A stretch of DNA of 64,000 bases from Thalassotalea eurytherma (lineage in GTDB: Bacteria > Pseudomonadota > Gammaproteobacteria > Enterobacterales > Alteromonadaceae). Below, one piece after another: positions 39,970-49,994 of this stretch. The notes beneath the pieces are model-generated. The model saw only the letters and a list, made by a program, of their open reading frames with translations. It made no database searches and was not told where the DNA came from. A program made the translations under genes and the position numbers. Each line of letters begins with the position of its first letter. Positions within the stretch are counted from its first letter, which is position 1. The stretch lies in contig NZ_BSSU01000007.1 in NCBI RefSeq assembly GCF_030161415.1, forward strand, positions 124,001 to 188,000. The letters run 5' to 3'.

Positions 39970-40050
39970 GTGAGTTACCTTATTAACACATTAATATCCT
40001 TAGTTTATCAGCTAACTCACATCTTGTTAGATTCAATATGTAAATAAAAC

Positions 40051-40083
40051 AAAAAAAAGCAACGCCAACTGGGCACTGCTTTT
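40051..40083 (-). terminator. Terminator downstream of coiled-coil gene
   Basis: On the minus strand: AAAAGCA-GT-GCC, loop, GGC-GT-TGCTTTT with a two-base internal mismatch, followed by eight T. It lies about 160 nt past the stop of the gene at 40245. Confidence 0.6.
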
Positions 40084-40244
40084 ATGTAGTCACGTATTGT
40101 TTGATGGGTGATAAAGCTTAAAACTGATAATTGAACTCTATTTAATGTTCGCCATCTGTAAAATCAACCTCATCACTAACGTCAGAAAAATAACAAACAT
40201 TAGTAAGTGGAATAATGTGATAATTCAGCGCTACTTCCTAGATG

Positions 40245-41180
40245 TTATTTGTACACTTGCCAGGTATCATCTTTGTTTTGACACAAAGTGACTTTATTGT
40301 CCACGTATAGACCACTCGCTGACATGACCTCTACGTGAATGATTTTACATGGTTTTCTATTTATTCGTTTAGTCTCGGCAAGTGATACTCTGTTTAAGTT
40401 TCTGTTCGTTTCATTTCTTTTTTCATAAACACTAGCACTCTCATCATGCAGTAGCTGTCGAACTAACTCTTCTATAATCTTTTTGTCTTGGTCGTTAACC
40501 CATGTGGCGCTTTTTTCAAACGGCTCAATAATCGCCTTTCCTAAGCCACCTACTACTTTAAGCGGCGCTTTAAAAATACCTCTGACGACACCATATACTG
40601 CATCTTCGCCTGTGGTTTTACCAATATTCCCTAAATTTTCAACCATCACTTCTGTACGACTCAACAAAGGAGGAATGCTTTCTCGAGTGACTTGAACTTC
40701 AGCTAAAACATCAGGAATTTGTTGATTTGTTTGAGCTAACTGCTCAGAAAAATTATTTACCGAGACAACAATCCCAGGTAACTGCTGCTCAATGTTGTCA
40801 ATTCGAGTAAGAATATCTGGCACAACATGTCTAACCATAGCAACTTCTTTTAAAATGCTTGGCACCGTGTTTCTGACTTGTTGAATTTCTGAAAGTATTG
40901 CTGGGATTTGCAGCCTAACTTTAGCCATCTCACCTACCACTGTAGGCACAAGCTCTCTAGCCTGTTCGACTTCAGTCAAAATGCCAGGGATAGCTTGCCT
41001 GACAAGTGCGACCTCTTCAGTGATTGGCGTAATTTTACTCGAGGTATCGTTAATACTTTCGGCAACAGTAGGCAAAACTTCGCTTAATTCAACAATTTTC
41101 AAGGTGAAGTGAAATAACGCGCCAGCCAAGCTAAACAGGCTTAATGCTAAGATATAAGTTGCGAGATTCTTATTCATCAT
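40245..41180 (-). CDS. Membrane-anchored protein with 14-residue tandem repeats
   Basis: 311 residues, family not recognised. One N-terminal membrane helix (about 7-30) is followed by a helical region of at least seven tandem 14-residue units (56-153), pattern E-V-x-x-V-R-x-x-V/I-P-x-I-L-x, for example EVALVRQAIPGILT and EIQQVRNTVPSILK, and a less regular continuation to about 178. The Pro at a fixed place in each unit argues against a plain coiled coil and for a kinked rod. The C-terminal part has a Gly-rich linker (VVRGIFKAPLKVVGG), a basic stretch, and a small domain with two Cys. Divergent from the mshQ-like gene. Confidence 0.7.
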   Translation of the reverse strand: MMNKNLATYILALSLFSLAGALFHFTLKIVELSEVLPTVAESINDTSSKITPITEEVALVRQAIPGILTEVEQARELVPTVVGEMAKVRLQIPAILSEIQQVRNTVPSILKEVAMVRHVVPDILTRIDNIEQQLPGIVVSVNNFSEQLAQTNQQIPDVLAEVQVTRESIPPLLSRTEVMVENLGNIGKTTGEDAVYGVVRGIFKAPLKVVGGLGKAIIEPFEKSATWVNDQDKKIIEELVRQLLHDESASVYEKRNETNRNLNRVSLAETKRINRKPCKIIHVEVMSASGLYVDNKVTLCQNKDDTWQVYK

Positions 41181-41350
41181 AATGAAAATCCGTTTAATTA
41201 ACCCCGATAATAGGTAGTCAAATTAATGTATCATAATATGCCTGTAATTCAGTCAATGTTTAAGTTAAATTAACAATGAATGAATAATCCCTATATATCA
41301 TTTATACTTTATATTTTAGTCGGTTAGCCAATGCAAAATAGGAATTTAAA

Positions 41351-44300
41351 GTGAACTTACGTTTAATCACCAGTTTTATCCTGCTTTTATTTTGCCATTC
41401 ACTTTATGCCGCTAGTTGTACAGACGTTTTTCCTGATGGTTTCAATCTACTAGGCACTGATGCTCAAGCATTTGAAAATATTCCCGCTAACACATCTACA
41501 GATTCTATTTACGATGGTATTGTCGTCCCACGAGGCGATAACTTCTTTTTGTTCGGAAACTTATCCAATAAAGAAAACCTTTATATCGCTCCAATAACTG
41601 GCTCAGAACAAACCAGTCGAATATACATTAGAGGCGCGGTTTCTTGGCATAACGCTAATATCAATGAAGGCGGCAATCCAGAAGATGTCATCATCTACAT
41701 TGAAGGTTCGCTCAACATCTCGGGGGGCAACACAGACATTAACGCGATTATTTATGTTGAAGGCGCAGTAAGTCAATCAGGCGGTGGAGCAGATATATCG
41801 GGCGCAATCACTGCCGGTTCGGGCAGTGCTAACGTAAATTACGACGCAGACGCGATAAATAATGCTGACTTTAACGATTTATGTGAAAACACTACCGCAC
41901 TCAGTTACCCCTACTACACAGACTTTGAAGATAGCAATACCGAATGGGATTTCAGCGGAGAATGGGCAATTAACACTAACGCCTCAGGTGATCGGGTCGC
42001 AAACTCACCTACTCAGTTTTTAGATAATAATCCAAATGAAATTGACCAAAGCTACTATAGAGATTTCTATGCGACACTAAATCAGGCGCTTCTAATACCG
42101 AATGATGCCGTGAACCCTACCTTAAAATTCGCTTATAAGGCGCAATTAACTAGTGGTGATATCTATATTCAGGCGTCAACTGACGGCAGTACGTGGCAAC
42201 AAATTAGACGAATTACAGAAGAATATCGACACGATACCTACACATACCACGAGATCAATTTAAATGCCTTTAAAGGTGAAAACCTTCAAATTCGTTTTCG
42301 CCAGTATATGCATGCAGCAAGTGGACCTCGGCTGTTCATCATAGATGACTTATCAATTGCCGATCTAGATTTACCTGATTTAGGGTACCCATATACAAAC
42401 ACGTTTGAAACGATAGATGAGCGAAGTCATTTCAATGATGAAGCTGATTGGGGCATCAACACAGCCCATGACGACTACTACCCTGCTGATGGCAGTTATT
42501 TTTTAGATAACAATACCTTAAATGTTGATCAACGTTACCACCGTACCCAATATGTTACCCAAGCTGGATATATAACACTACCAAGTGATGCTAGCAACGT
42601 AGTAGCCAGCTTTGACTACAGAGCTGAACTAAACACAAGTGATTATGTTTTCTTTCAAGTTCAAGAATACGGCTCGAATAGTTGGGTAAATTTAAATACC
42701 TTTGATAGCCAAGAAAACCATCCAGATTATACAAACTATGAATACGCATTAACCAACTACGCCAACAAAAAAGTCCGTTTTCGCTTGAGGCAATACCATG
42801 GTGCTACAAACGGTGCTCGTATCTTTAGTATTGATAACTTTTACATCGGCGAACAGCCTGTAACTTATTATGACTTTCCATACTTTAATGATTTTGAAGA
42901 GGCGGTATCAATACCAAATACAAACGGCCGAGATCATTGGAATGTTGAAGGAGATTGGGGATTAAACAAAGCCCACGATTCTACTTATGTGCCTTACCAA
43001 GGTGAATACTTTTTAGATAACAATAGTGATAATGAAGATCAGCGTTATCATCGAAATCACTATGCGCGACTTAATGGCTATATCCCTATTCCGAGTGATG
43101 CTAGTGCACCTGTTGTGTCTTTTTGGCATAACCCAACGATTTTTTCAGGCTTTGTTGATTTACAAATACAGGTTGAAGGCAGCAATAGCTGGCAACGTCT
43201 ATTTAGGTTTACCGATCAGTTAAGTCATGAAGACTATGTTAAACAAGAAGTTAGCCTCGATAATTATAGAGGTAATAACGTACGTTTTAGGTTCAGACAA
43301 TACTGGCATTCTGAAAATGGCAGTAGAGTTTTTAGTGCTGATAATTTTTACGTCGGCGAAAACGATTTACCTGTTTTAACCTTCCCGTATTTTAATGATT
43401 TTGAAACGCCGGAATCTACCGCAGAGATTAATGGTCAAGATCAATGGAATGACGCTGCTGACTGGGGCATGTCTACAACCCATGATATAGACTACATACC
43501 TTATAGTGGCAGCTATTTTCTTGATAATAACGCGAATTTTGTTGATCAGCGTTACCACCGCAATCACTATACTGACTTATTAGGTTACATTCCTATTCCA
43601 AGTGACTCAGAAGCGCCAACGCTGAGTTTTTACTATAAAGCCAATATTTTTTCGGGCCAAACTTACCTTCAGGTACAAGAGCAAGGTTCAAATACTTGGC
43701 GCACACTAACGACCTTTACAGATCAATTAAATCACGGTACCTACGCACGTCACGAGTATTCGTTATCAAGCTATAAAGGTAAAAATGTTCGGTTTAGATT
43801 CCTACAATATTGGAACAGTGCAACGGGCGAGCGTCTGTTTACCATTGATGATTTTAAAGTTGCAGAGTTAGCGCTTGACACTTATGAATATCCATACCTA
43901 AACGACTTCGAAACGGCAGTTTCTACCGATGAAATTAATGGCCAAGATCATTGGAATCATCAAGGCGATTGGAATATATCGACGGCTCACGATACTGAGT
44001 ATTACCCGCGAAGCGGTGCTTACTTTTTAGACAACAATGCCGACAATGAAGACCAGCGTTATCACCGTAAACATTATGTTGAAATGAATGGTTTTGTCCC
44101 TATTCCAGCCGACGCCGAAAGTCCTGAACTTAGTTTTTGGTATCGCGCCAATATTTACAGTGGGCAAACCTATGTTCAATTGCAGGTAGAAGGCACCAAT
44201 ACTTGGACCAATTTACAAACCTTTTCAGAGCAATTTACTCACGCTACCTATGCGCGTTATGCCTATTCTCTTGATAATTACAAAGGTTCATCGGTTCGTA

Positions 44301-47300
44301 TTCGTTATCGCCAGTACTGGAATGCTGACAGTGGTGGACGTGTATTTACCGTAGATGACTTCAGAATTGGTGACAATGATCAAACATCTTTAGGCTACCC
44401 GTATCTAAATGATTTAGAGTCATCGGCTAAACGACAAGAGTTTATTCATGAGCATGACTGGGGAATTTCTCAAGAGCATGACGTCGATTATGTGCCATAC
44501 GAAGGGGATTGGTTCATCGACAATAATGCTGATTTTGAAGATCAGCGTTACCATAGAAACCACTACGTCACCTTGTCTGGCTATGTCCCTATTCCAAGCA
44601 ACGCGACCTTACCAACACTAAGTTTCTGGTATAAAGCGAATATATTCTCCGGCCAAACATACGCCCAAATAAAACGCAGAAATGAGTCTGTATGGCGCAA
44701 CTTGTATACCTTTAGAGAGCAATTTAGCCATAGCAACTACACACGTGCTGACTTAAACTTGGATAGTTACAAAGGCGATGAAGTCATTATTCGCTTTAGA
44801 CAATACTGGAATAATGATTCAGGCCCTCGTCTATTCACTGTAGATAACGTGCGAATTGGTAACTTCGAAAATGTGACCTACAACTACCCGTATTTCAACG
44901 ATTTTGAAACCAAACAATCAACAACATCCATCAGTGGCCGAGATGATTGGAATGATGAAGGTGATTGGGGCTTATCAAATGAAGATGATGTCTCTGGAAC
45001 ATCGTATTCTGGTAAGTGGTATTTGAATTCAAATCCTGATGATGAAGACCAACGTTATCACCGTAATCACTATACTACGATGCGTGGCTTTGTCCCGATT
45101 CCTGCTAGTGCCAACAACCCTGAAGTGAGTTTTTATTATACCGCTGATATTAGCAGTGGTTATGTTGAATTGCAGATTCAACGAGAAGGTGAATGGCGTT
45201 GGCGACGCCTAGAACGATTTGGAGCTGCTGAAAATACGACAACCTATACTAAGTTTGTTGACGACCTAAGCCAATATAAGGGAGAAAATGTACGCTTTAG
45301 GTTCCGTCAATATTTCCATAGTGGCAGCGGTGCACGATACTTCTCAATAGATGATTTCTTTGTCGGCCAAGATGTACTATCTCTTTGGTATTTTGAAGAG
45401 AACTGGTTAGATAGCTCAGGCCAAGGCATCACCCTATCGCCAGTTAACAACCCTACTTTTAGCAATTCAAATAGAGCTAAAGATGGTCCTGCGGAGAGTG
45501 AAACAAGTACCTGTTTTTATACTGAGTATGATGGCTCAAACTATAGCCGAGCAACGAATACAGCATCAGTAAGTCAAATTCCAGAGCTAACCGTGTCACT
45601 GTGGGCTAAAGCAAATGCATTTACCAGCGGCTTGCAAGCGCTATTTACTAAAGGCAGTGGCTTCGGCATATACTTAAATGCGACGGGACATGTTGAATGG
45701 CATTACGGTGACCAAATACTTACCTCAACAACACCTCTTGTTGTCAATGAATGGCGACATATCACAGTCACCTTTAGTTCAGGCGATCAAAAGCTTTATT
45801 TTGACGGTGGTCTAAATACCAGTGCAAGTCACAATGTGACGTTATCAAATATCGAACAGGATATTTTCTTAGCCACTGAATTTGACGGCACTACCGTCAA
45901 TACCGCTCGAAACTTCAACGGTGATCTTGATGAAGTTCGATTTTATTTTTCTGCCCAAGACAGCGATGCAATCAATCAAGATATTAATAATTTACACCCA
46001 TGTGATATTCAGGCGCAGCCGCATCATTATCTAATAGAGCACAGCTCAACAGGCCTCACTTGTGCGGCTGAAACAGCAACGATAAAAGCATGCCTAGATG
46101 AATCATGTACCGAATTGAGTGACCAAAGTGTCACTCTTGATTTAACCGGTAACAGTGTCGTGAAAGCGACAACAACATTTACCGGCGCAACAACCGTGAA
46201 CTTTAACCATACGAATGTTGAAACACTTACCTTAGGTATTGCCAACGAATCAACGCCAGCAACTGACGCCACAACCTGTTTTAATGGCATAGATGACAGC
46301 TGTAATATCGCCTTTGAAAGTGCCGGGTTCAGGTTTTTATATGGTACAAACAATACAGATATAGATGCACAAATTGCCGGTCAAACCTTTACTGAGGACG
46401 TTAAAGTACAAGCAGTAAAAGATAATAACGGTGTCTGTGAAGGGCTATTTTCTGGCAACGTGGCAATTAAACTATCTAAACAGCTGTCTTCATCGTCATC
46501 TAACGGTCTAGCATTCGAAGCAGCTGGGCAAGATGTGCCGACATTACCAACCTATTCCTCGGACATTACTATCAATTTTGGCGCCGATAGCATCGGTGTT
46601 ATCCCAAGTGTTGTTTATTACGATGCTGATCAAGTACGTTTGTATGCATCATATAGTGATGCCGATATATCACTATCTGGCAGTAGTAATGCCTTTTGGG
46701 TGCGCCCTGCCTCATTAGTCCTGACGGCGGGTAACACTGCAAGTACCAATAATTTAGATCAAAATGCTGGTGGCGCATTGGCGCACTATAAAGCAGGCGA
46801 CTTATTCTATTTTAATGTAACAGCAGTTAATACAAATGGTGATACCACGCGTAATTACCAACCGCAAAACACTGTGAATATGAGCGTGACTCGCAATGCA
46901 CCTATATCTAGCGATGCCGCTGAAGGACTCTTTACCTATGCAAGTTCATCAACGATAAGCTCATCAGATAGCCAGCAGGTTTCGTTAACAACCTTTAGTA
47001 ATGGCTCTTCTAGCTTTTCAGCAGCGAGTTATAGTGAAGTAGGTGAAATTACCATCGATGTAGAAGACACCAATTATGGTCAAAACCTACTAGGCGACCC
47101 ACTCACAGTGTCTAGCCAAGCACCACTAAGCCTAGTGCGGTTTACGCCAGCTTACTATACGCAAAGTGTTGTTGATCATGGTTCTATCGTAAATAATGTT
47201 AACGACACAGTTATCAGCACCTGTAATAACGAGCAATCTTTTGCTTATATTGGCCAACGAGATGCCGTAGACAATAATAAAGGTAGCCTGCGCTATAATT

Positions 47301-48142
47301 TATTATTGCCAAATAAACCGGTCATAAAAATCAGCGCATTTAACGCAAACAATGAACTGACGCTAAATTACCTAGATAGCCAAGTTACGCTTGGTGATAC
47401 CAGTGTCGATATTTTACCGCCAACAAACGATCGCCTCGTGCAAGGTACAGACAATAATTTACTGCCGATGGCAGGTACAACTTTTAGTGGTCTGATTGAA
47501 AGCTTTGGTGTAACTGGCGTTGAAAAAGGTAGCGTGCACTATACCTTATCCGACGAAGATAACTTTTACTATCAACGAACCTCTGAAAGTCAGGTCTCTG
47601 CATTTGAGCCTAATTTCGATCTTGTTGTTAATAGTATTGTCGATGCAGATGGTATTTCACTTGCTGATCCAGCCCTCATCGCTAACCCTACAGAAGATAT
47701 TATGCTAACGGGTGTCGCAGAAATGCGTTTTGGCCGATTAGTGGTTGATAATAGCTTTGGCCCAGAAATTTCAGATATTAGACAAACCTTGCAAACTCAG
47801 TATTTACGAGATGGACAATTTATCATCAATAGTCAAGATAATTGCTCACCAATACAATTAGCCAATATGAGTCTTGCAAGCACGGGTAGCCTATCTCCAA
47901 GCGATACGCGTGTAATTGGCAATGATGGCAGTATGATTGTAGGTACTAATGACACCTTGTTACTTGAAGCAGTGAGTGAAGGCAATACCGGTGAAATCCA
48001 AGTAAATTATGATGCGCCAAGTTGGCTAGAGTATGACTGGAGTGCTTCTGGCACATTAGATGAAGACCCTATCGGCATTGCAACCTTTGGCCGATTTAGA
48101 GGTAACGACCGAGTTATCCATTGGCGAGAAAAAGGAAATTAA
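41351..48142 (+). CDS. Giant secreted MshQ-like protein with seven tandem modules, LamG and DUF6701
   Basis: 2263 residues. Signal peptide 1-21. Residues 22-183 form a beta-rich N-terminal region. Seven tandem modules of about 160-170 residues follow, beginning near 184, 344, 506, 676, 845, 1014 and 1177; each opens with YPYFNDFE, has W...DWG, YFLDNN and DQRYHRNHY, then PIPSDA and FRFRQYW, and closes with DDF.IG. A LamG/concanavalin-like domain (about 1344-1555) and a long C-terminal DUF6701 region ending GRFRGNDRVIHWREKGN follow. The C-terminal end is that of MshQ from mannose-sensitive haemagglutinin pilus loci, but no other msh gene is here. Likely a surface adhesin. The seven modules are probably jelly-roll domains of the choice-of-anchor type (inference). 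Confidence 0.8.
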   Translation: MNLRLITSFILLLFCHSLYAASCTDVFPDGFNLLGTDAQAFENIPANTSTDSIYDGIVVPRGDNFFLFGNLSNKENLYIAPITGSEQTSRIYIRGAVSWHNANINEGGNPEDVIIYIEGSLNISGGNTDINAIIYVEGAVSQSGGGADISGAITAGSGSANVNYDADAINNADFNDLCENTTALSYPYYTDFEDSNTEWDFSGEWAINTNASGDRVANSPTQFLDNNPNEIDQSYYRDFYATLNQALLIPNDAVNPTLKFAYKAQLTSGDIYIQASTDGSTWQQIRRITEEYRHDTYTYHEINLNAFKGENLQIRFRQYMHAASGPRLFIIDDLSIADLDLPDLGYPYTNTFETIDERSHFNDEADWGINTAHDDYYPADGSYFLDNNTLNVDQRYHRTQYVTQAGYITLPSDASNVVASFDYRAELNTSDYVFFQVQEYGSNSWVNLNTFDSQENHPDYTNYEYALTNYANKKVRFRLRQYHGATNGARIFSIDNFYIGEQPVTYYDFPYFNDFEEAVSIPNTNGRDHWNVEGDWGLNKAHDSTYVPYQGEYFLDNNSDNEDQRYHRNHYARLNGYIPIPSDASAPVVSFWHNPTIFSGFVDLQIQVEGSNSWQRLFRFTDQLSHEDYVKQEVSLDNYRGNNVRFRFRQYWHSENGSRVFSADNFYVGENDLPVLTFPYFNDFETPESTAEINGQDQWNDAADWGMSTTHDIDYIPYSGSYFLDNNANFVDQRYHRNHYTDLLGYIPIPSDSEAPTLSFYYKANIFSGQTYLQVQEQGSNTWRTLTTFTDQLNHGTYARHEYSLSSYKGKNVRFRFLQYWNSATGERLFTIDDFKVAELALDTYEYPYLNDFETAVSTDEINGQDHWNHQGDWNISTAHDTEYYPRSGAYFLDNNADNEDQRYHRKHYVEMNGFVPIPADAESPELSFWYRANIYSGQTYVQLQVEGTNTWTNLQTFSEQFTHATYARYAYSLDNYKGSSVRIRYRQYWNADSGGRVFTVDDFRIGDNDQTSLGYPYLNDLESSAKRQEFIHEHDWGISQEHDVDYVPYEGDWFIDNNADFEDQRYHRNHYVTLSGYVPIPSNATLPTLSFWYKANIFSGQTYAQIKRRNESVWRNLYTFREQFSHSNYTRADLNLDSYKGDEVIIRFRQYWNNDSGPRLFTVDNVRIGNFENVTYNYPYFNDFETKQSTTSISGRDDWNDEGDWGLSNEDDVSGTSYSGKWYLNSNPDDEDQRYHRNHYTTMRGFVPIPASANNPEVSFYYTADISSGYVELQIQREGEWRWRRLERFGAAENTTTYTKFVDDLSQYKGENVRFRFRQYFHSGSGARYFSIDDFFVGQDVLSLWYFEENWLDSSGQGITLSPVNNPTFSNSNRAKDGPAESETSTCFYTEYDGSNYSRATNTASVSQIPELTVSLWAKANAFTSGLQALFTKGSGFGIYLNATGHVEWHYGDQILTSTTPLVVNEWRHITVTFSSGDQKLYFDGGLNTSASHNVTLSNIEQDIFLATEFDGTTVNTARNFNGDLDEVRFYFSAQDSDAINQDINNLHPCDIQAQPHHYLIEHSSTGLTCAAETATIKACLDESCTELSDQSVTLDLTGNSVVKATTTFTGATTVNFNHTNVETLTLGIANESTPATDATTCFNGIDDSCNIAFESAGFRFLYGTNNTDIDAQIAGQTFTEDVKVQAVKDNNGVCEGLFSGNVAIKLSKQLSSSSSNGLAFEAAGQDVPTLPTYSSDITINFGADSIGVIPSVVYYDADQVRLYASYSDADISLSGSSNAFWVRPASLVLTAGNTASTNNLDQNAGGALAHYKAGDLFYFNVTAVNTNGDTTRNYQPQNTVNMSVTRNAPISSDAAEGLFTYASSSTISSSDSQQVSLTTFSNGSSSFSAASYSEVGEITIDVEDTNYGQNLLGDPLTVSSQAPLSLVRFTPAYYTQSVVDHGSIVNNVNDTVISTCNNEQSFAYIGQRDAVDNNKGSLRYNLLLPNKPVIKISAFNANNELTLNYLDSQVTLGDTSVDILPPTNDRLVQGTDNNLLPMAGTTFSGLIESFGVTGVEKGSVHYTLSDEDNFYYQRTSESQVSAFEPNFDLVVNSIVDADGISLADPALIANPTEDIMLTGVAEMRFGRLVVDNSFGPEISDIRQTLQTQYLRDGQFIINSQDNCSPIQLANMSLASTGSLSPSDTRVIGNDGSMIVGTNDTLLLEAVSEGNTGEIQVNYDAPSWLEYDWSASGTLDEDPIGIATFGRFRGNDRVIHWREKGN

Positions 48143-48162
48143 GCCAGTGACGCTATGCCATA

Positions 48163-48195
48163 AAAAAACGCAGTGCCTAATGCACTGCGTTTTTG
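48163..48195. terminator. Bidirectional terminator between mshQ-like and S10 peptidase genes
   Basis: A 9-bp GC-rich stem (48168-48176 with 48182-48190), extended by A/T pairs, with a 5-nt loop, and A and T runs on both sides. The two genes converge here. Confidence 0.88.
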
Positions 48196-48216
48196 TTTAT
48201 CATTAAAGAAAATTGC

Positions 48217-49722
48217 TTAATATTTTGCCGCTTGACCTTCCCCAGGCAAGCTCGCTTTAATAAATTCGCGAATATCTTGGTTGGCGGCGTCAAGATCTGG
48301 TGCGCGCAAGTACATCATATGACCTGACTCATAACCTTTAAACGACAAACGAGATGACATCTTGCCACTCGGATCTAATTGCCACATGGTGTATTTCGCA
48401 TCAAAGTAATTTGTCGCACCATCGTAATAACCCGCTTGGATCATGACATTTAAGTAGGGATTTTGCGCCATTGCTTGACGTAAATTTTCACCGGTTTTGT
48501 TGTTACTTCTATCCCAAGGGCGAACAGGGCCAAACATATTATATTTAACATCCGTTTTATAACCCAATTCATCACGCAGGTAATGATTAATTGCAGGAGT
48601 GAAGCTGTGTAACCATGATGTTAATTCCGCATAGTAGTCAGGACGAGCACCAATGTTTTGCTTATCAATACCTAAATAGCGAGAATCTAATCGACCAACC
48701 GTTTGCTCTCTATCTCTTAATAACGCTTTCCAAAAATACGATGTGTCTACCGTTAGGTTAGCACCTAAAATTTCTTCAACCGATAAGCCAGAATATTGTG
48801 CCACTTGCTTGGCAATCGCCTGCTTTTCAGCAGCACTGATAAAACCACCTTTAGCAATCGCTGGTAAGTACTGGTTAATCGTAAACGCTTCTACTTCATC
48901 AAGCAGGCTATAGAGATCTTTCGCTTGCAAGGTGTCGCTTAAGGCTTTGTGATACCAAGCTGTAGCAGCAAAATAAGGCAAACGATTTGCCGCTTTTACT
49001 GGGCCGTTACGTTCAATACCAATATCTGTAGGCGAGACTAAAATAACACCGTTTAAATACATCCACTGACGATTTTGCAATTCTAGCGCTAAACCTGAAA
49101 CACGTGTTGTGCCATAGCTTTCACCAATAAGATACTTAGGCGAGCGCCAGCGATCGTTTCGACTTACAAATGTAGAAATCCACTCGGCTAGATATTTCAC
49201 ATCCGCGTTCACACCAAAAAAGGCTTTCTTCTGAGTGTCTTTAGACGGCATTTTACCATTTTTATCTGCCAGTACACGTGAAAAACCTGTATTAACAGGG
49301 TTAACAAACACAATGTCTGCGACATCTAATACTGAGTGAGGATTTGTTTTAACACCATAAGGTTGTAATGGGTAGCCTTCGCTATCAACATTTAATACTT
49401 TAGGCCCGGTGTAGGCAACATGCATCCATACTGAAGCTGAACCAGGTCCGCCGTTAAAAGAAATCAATAAAGGGCGGTTAGCGTTGTTTTTAATGTCAGT
49501 TCGTTGGTAGTAGGTATAAAAAAGGCTGGCGGTGGTATTACCTTCATCATCCCAAACCGGCTGTGTGCCAACCGTAGCACTGTAGCGTACTTTTTTTCCT
49601 TTGATCACGGTTGTGTGATCCGTTGTTGTTGATTCATCACTGACCAATAAACGACTATTTTGCGCTAACGCACTCGTCGACAGTATTAATGTGATTAATA
49701 ACAAATAAACTAATTTAACCAT
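48217..49722 (-). CDS. Secreted S10 family serine carboxypeptidase
   Basis: 501 residues with a signal peptide (about 1-20). Alpha/beta-hydrolase of the S10 type: oxyanion motif NGGPGSASVW, nucleophile Ser in LIGESYGTTR, Asp in QAGYYDGATNYFDA, and His in GYESGHMMYLR. The catalytic triad is complete. Exported to periplasm or medium; probably degrades peptides with broad specificity. A single-gene unit, convergent with the mshQ-like gene. Confidence 0.92.
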   Translation of the reverse strand: MVKLVYLLLITLILSTSALAQNSRLLVSDESTTTDHTTVIKGKKVRYSATVGTQPVWDDEGNTTASLFYTYYQRTDIKNNANRPLLISFNGGPGSASVWMHVAYTGPKVLNVDSEGYPLQPYGVKTNPHSVLDVADIVFVNPVNTGFSRVLADKNGKMPSKDTQKKAFFGVNADVKYLAEWISTFVSRNDRWRSPKYLIGESYGTTRVSGLALELQNRQWMYLNGVILVSPTDIGIERNGPVKAANRLPYFAATAWYHKALSDTLQAKDLYSLLDEVEAFTINQYLPAIAKGGFISAAEKQAIAKQVAQYSGLSVEEILGANLTVDTSYFWKALLRDREQTVGRLDSRYLGIDKQNIGARPDYYAELTSWLHSFTPAINHYLRDELGYKTDVKYNMFGPVRPWDRSNNKTGENLRQAMAQNPYLNVMIQAGYYDGATNYFDAKYTMWQLDPSGKMSSRLSFKGYESGHMMYLRAPDLDAANQDIREFIKASLPGEGQAAKY

Positions 49723-49872
49723 GTTTCACCCAATTTTATTTTTATCTCTCTACAGACTAAATCGACTCTTGGTAAAATAAAAATAAAATAGATGAAACCA
49801 CATAAATCATCGCCAAATGTCAATTGGCTCACTCAGTTAACAGACTATTAACCGTGATGTTTCGCGACATTA

Positions 49873-49886
49873 TTGATGTAGATCAA
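49873..49886 (+). promoter_or_regulatory. FNR/CRP-type box upstream of chemoreceptor
   Basis: TTGATGTAGATCAA is a perfect FNR consensus (TTGAT-N4-ATCAA). Its centre lies about 115 nt before the ATG at 49995. A TATTCT at 49914-49919 could be the -10 box, which would place the site near -46. Oxygen control of an aerotaxis-like receptor is plausible. Confidence 0.6.
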
Positions 49887-49994
49887 GAAAATAGACAGAT
49901 TGACAACTAGGCTCTATTCTTAGATTGCCAAGACAATAAGGCAAAGGGTAAATTTACCCCCGTTTTTCCTTTATTTTTGCTATGGGCTTATTTG

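Noticed and set aside
41351-48142. Large gene as an RTX or cadherin-type adhesin
   Set aside because: No nonapeptide calcium repeats or type I secretion signal; the LamG plus DUF6701 end fits MshQ better.
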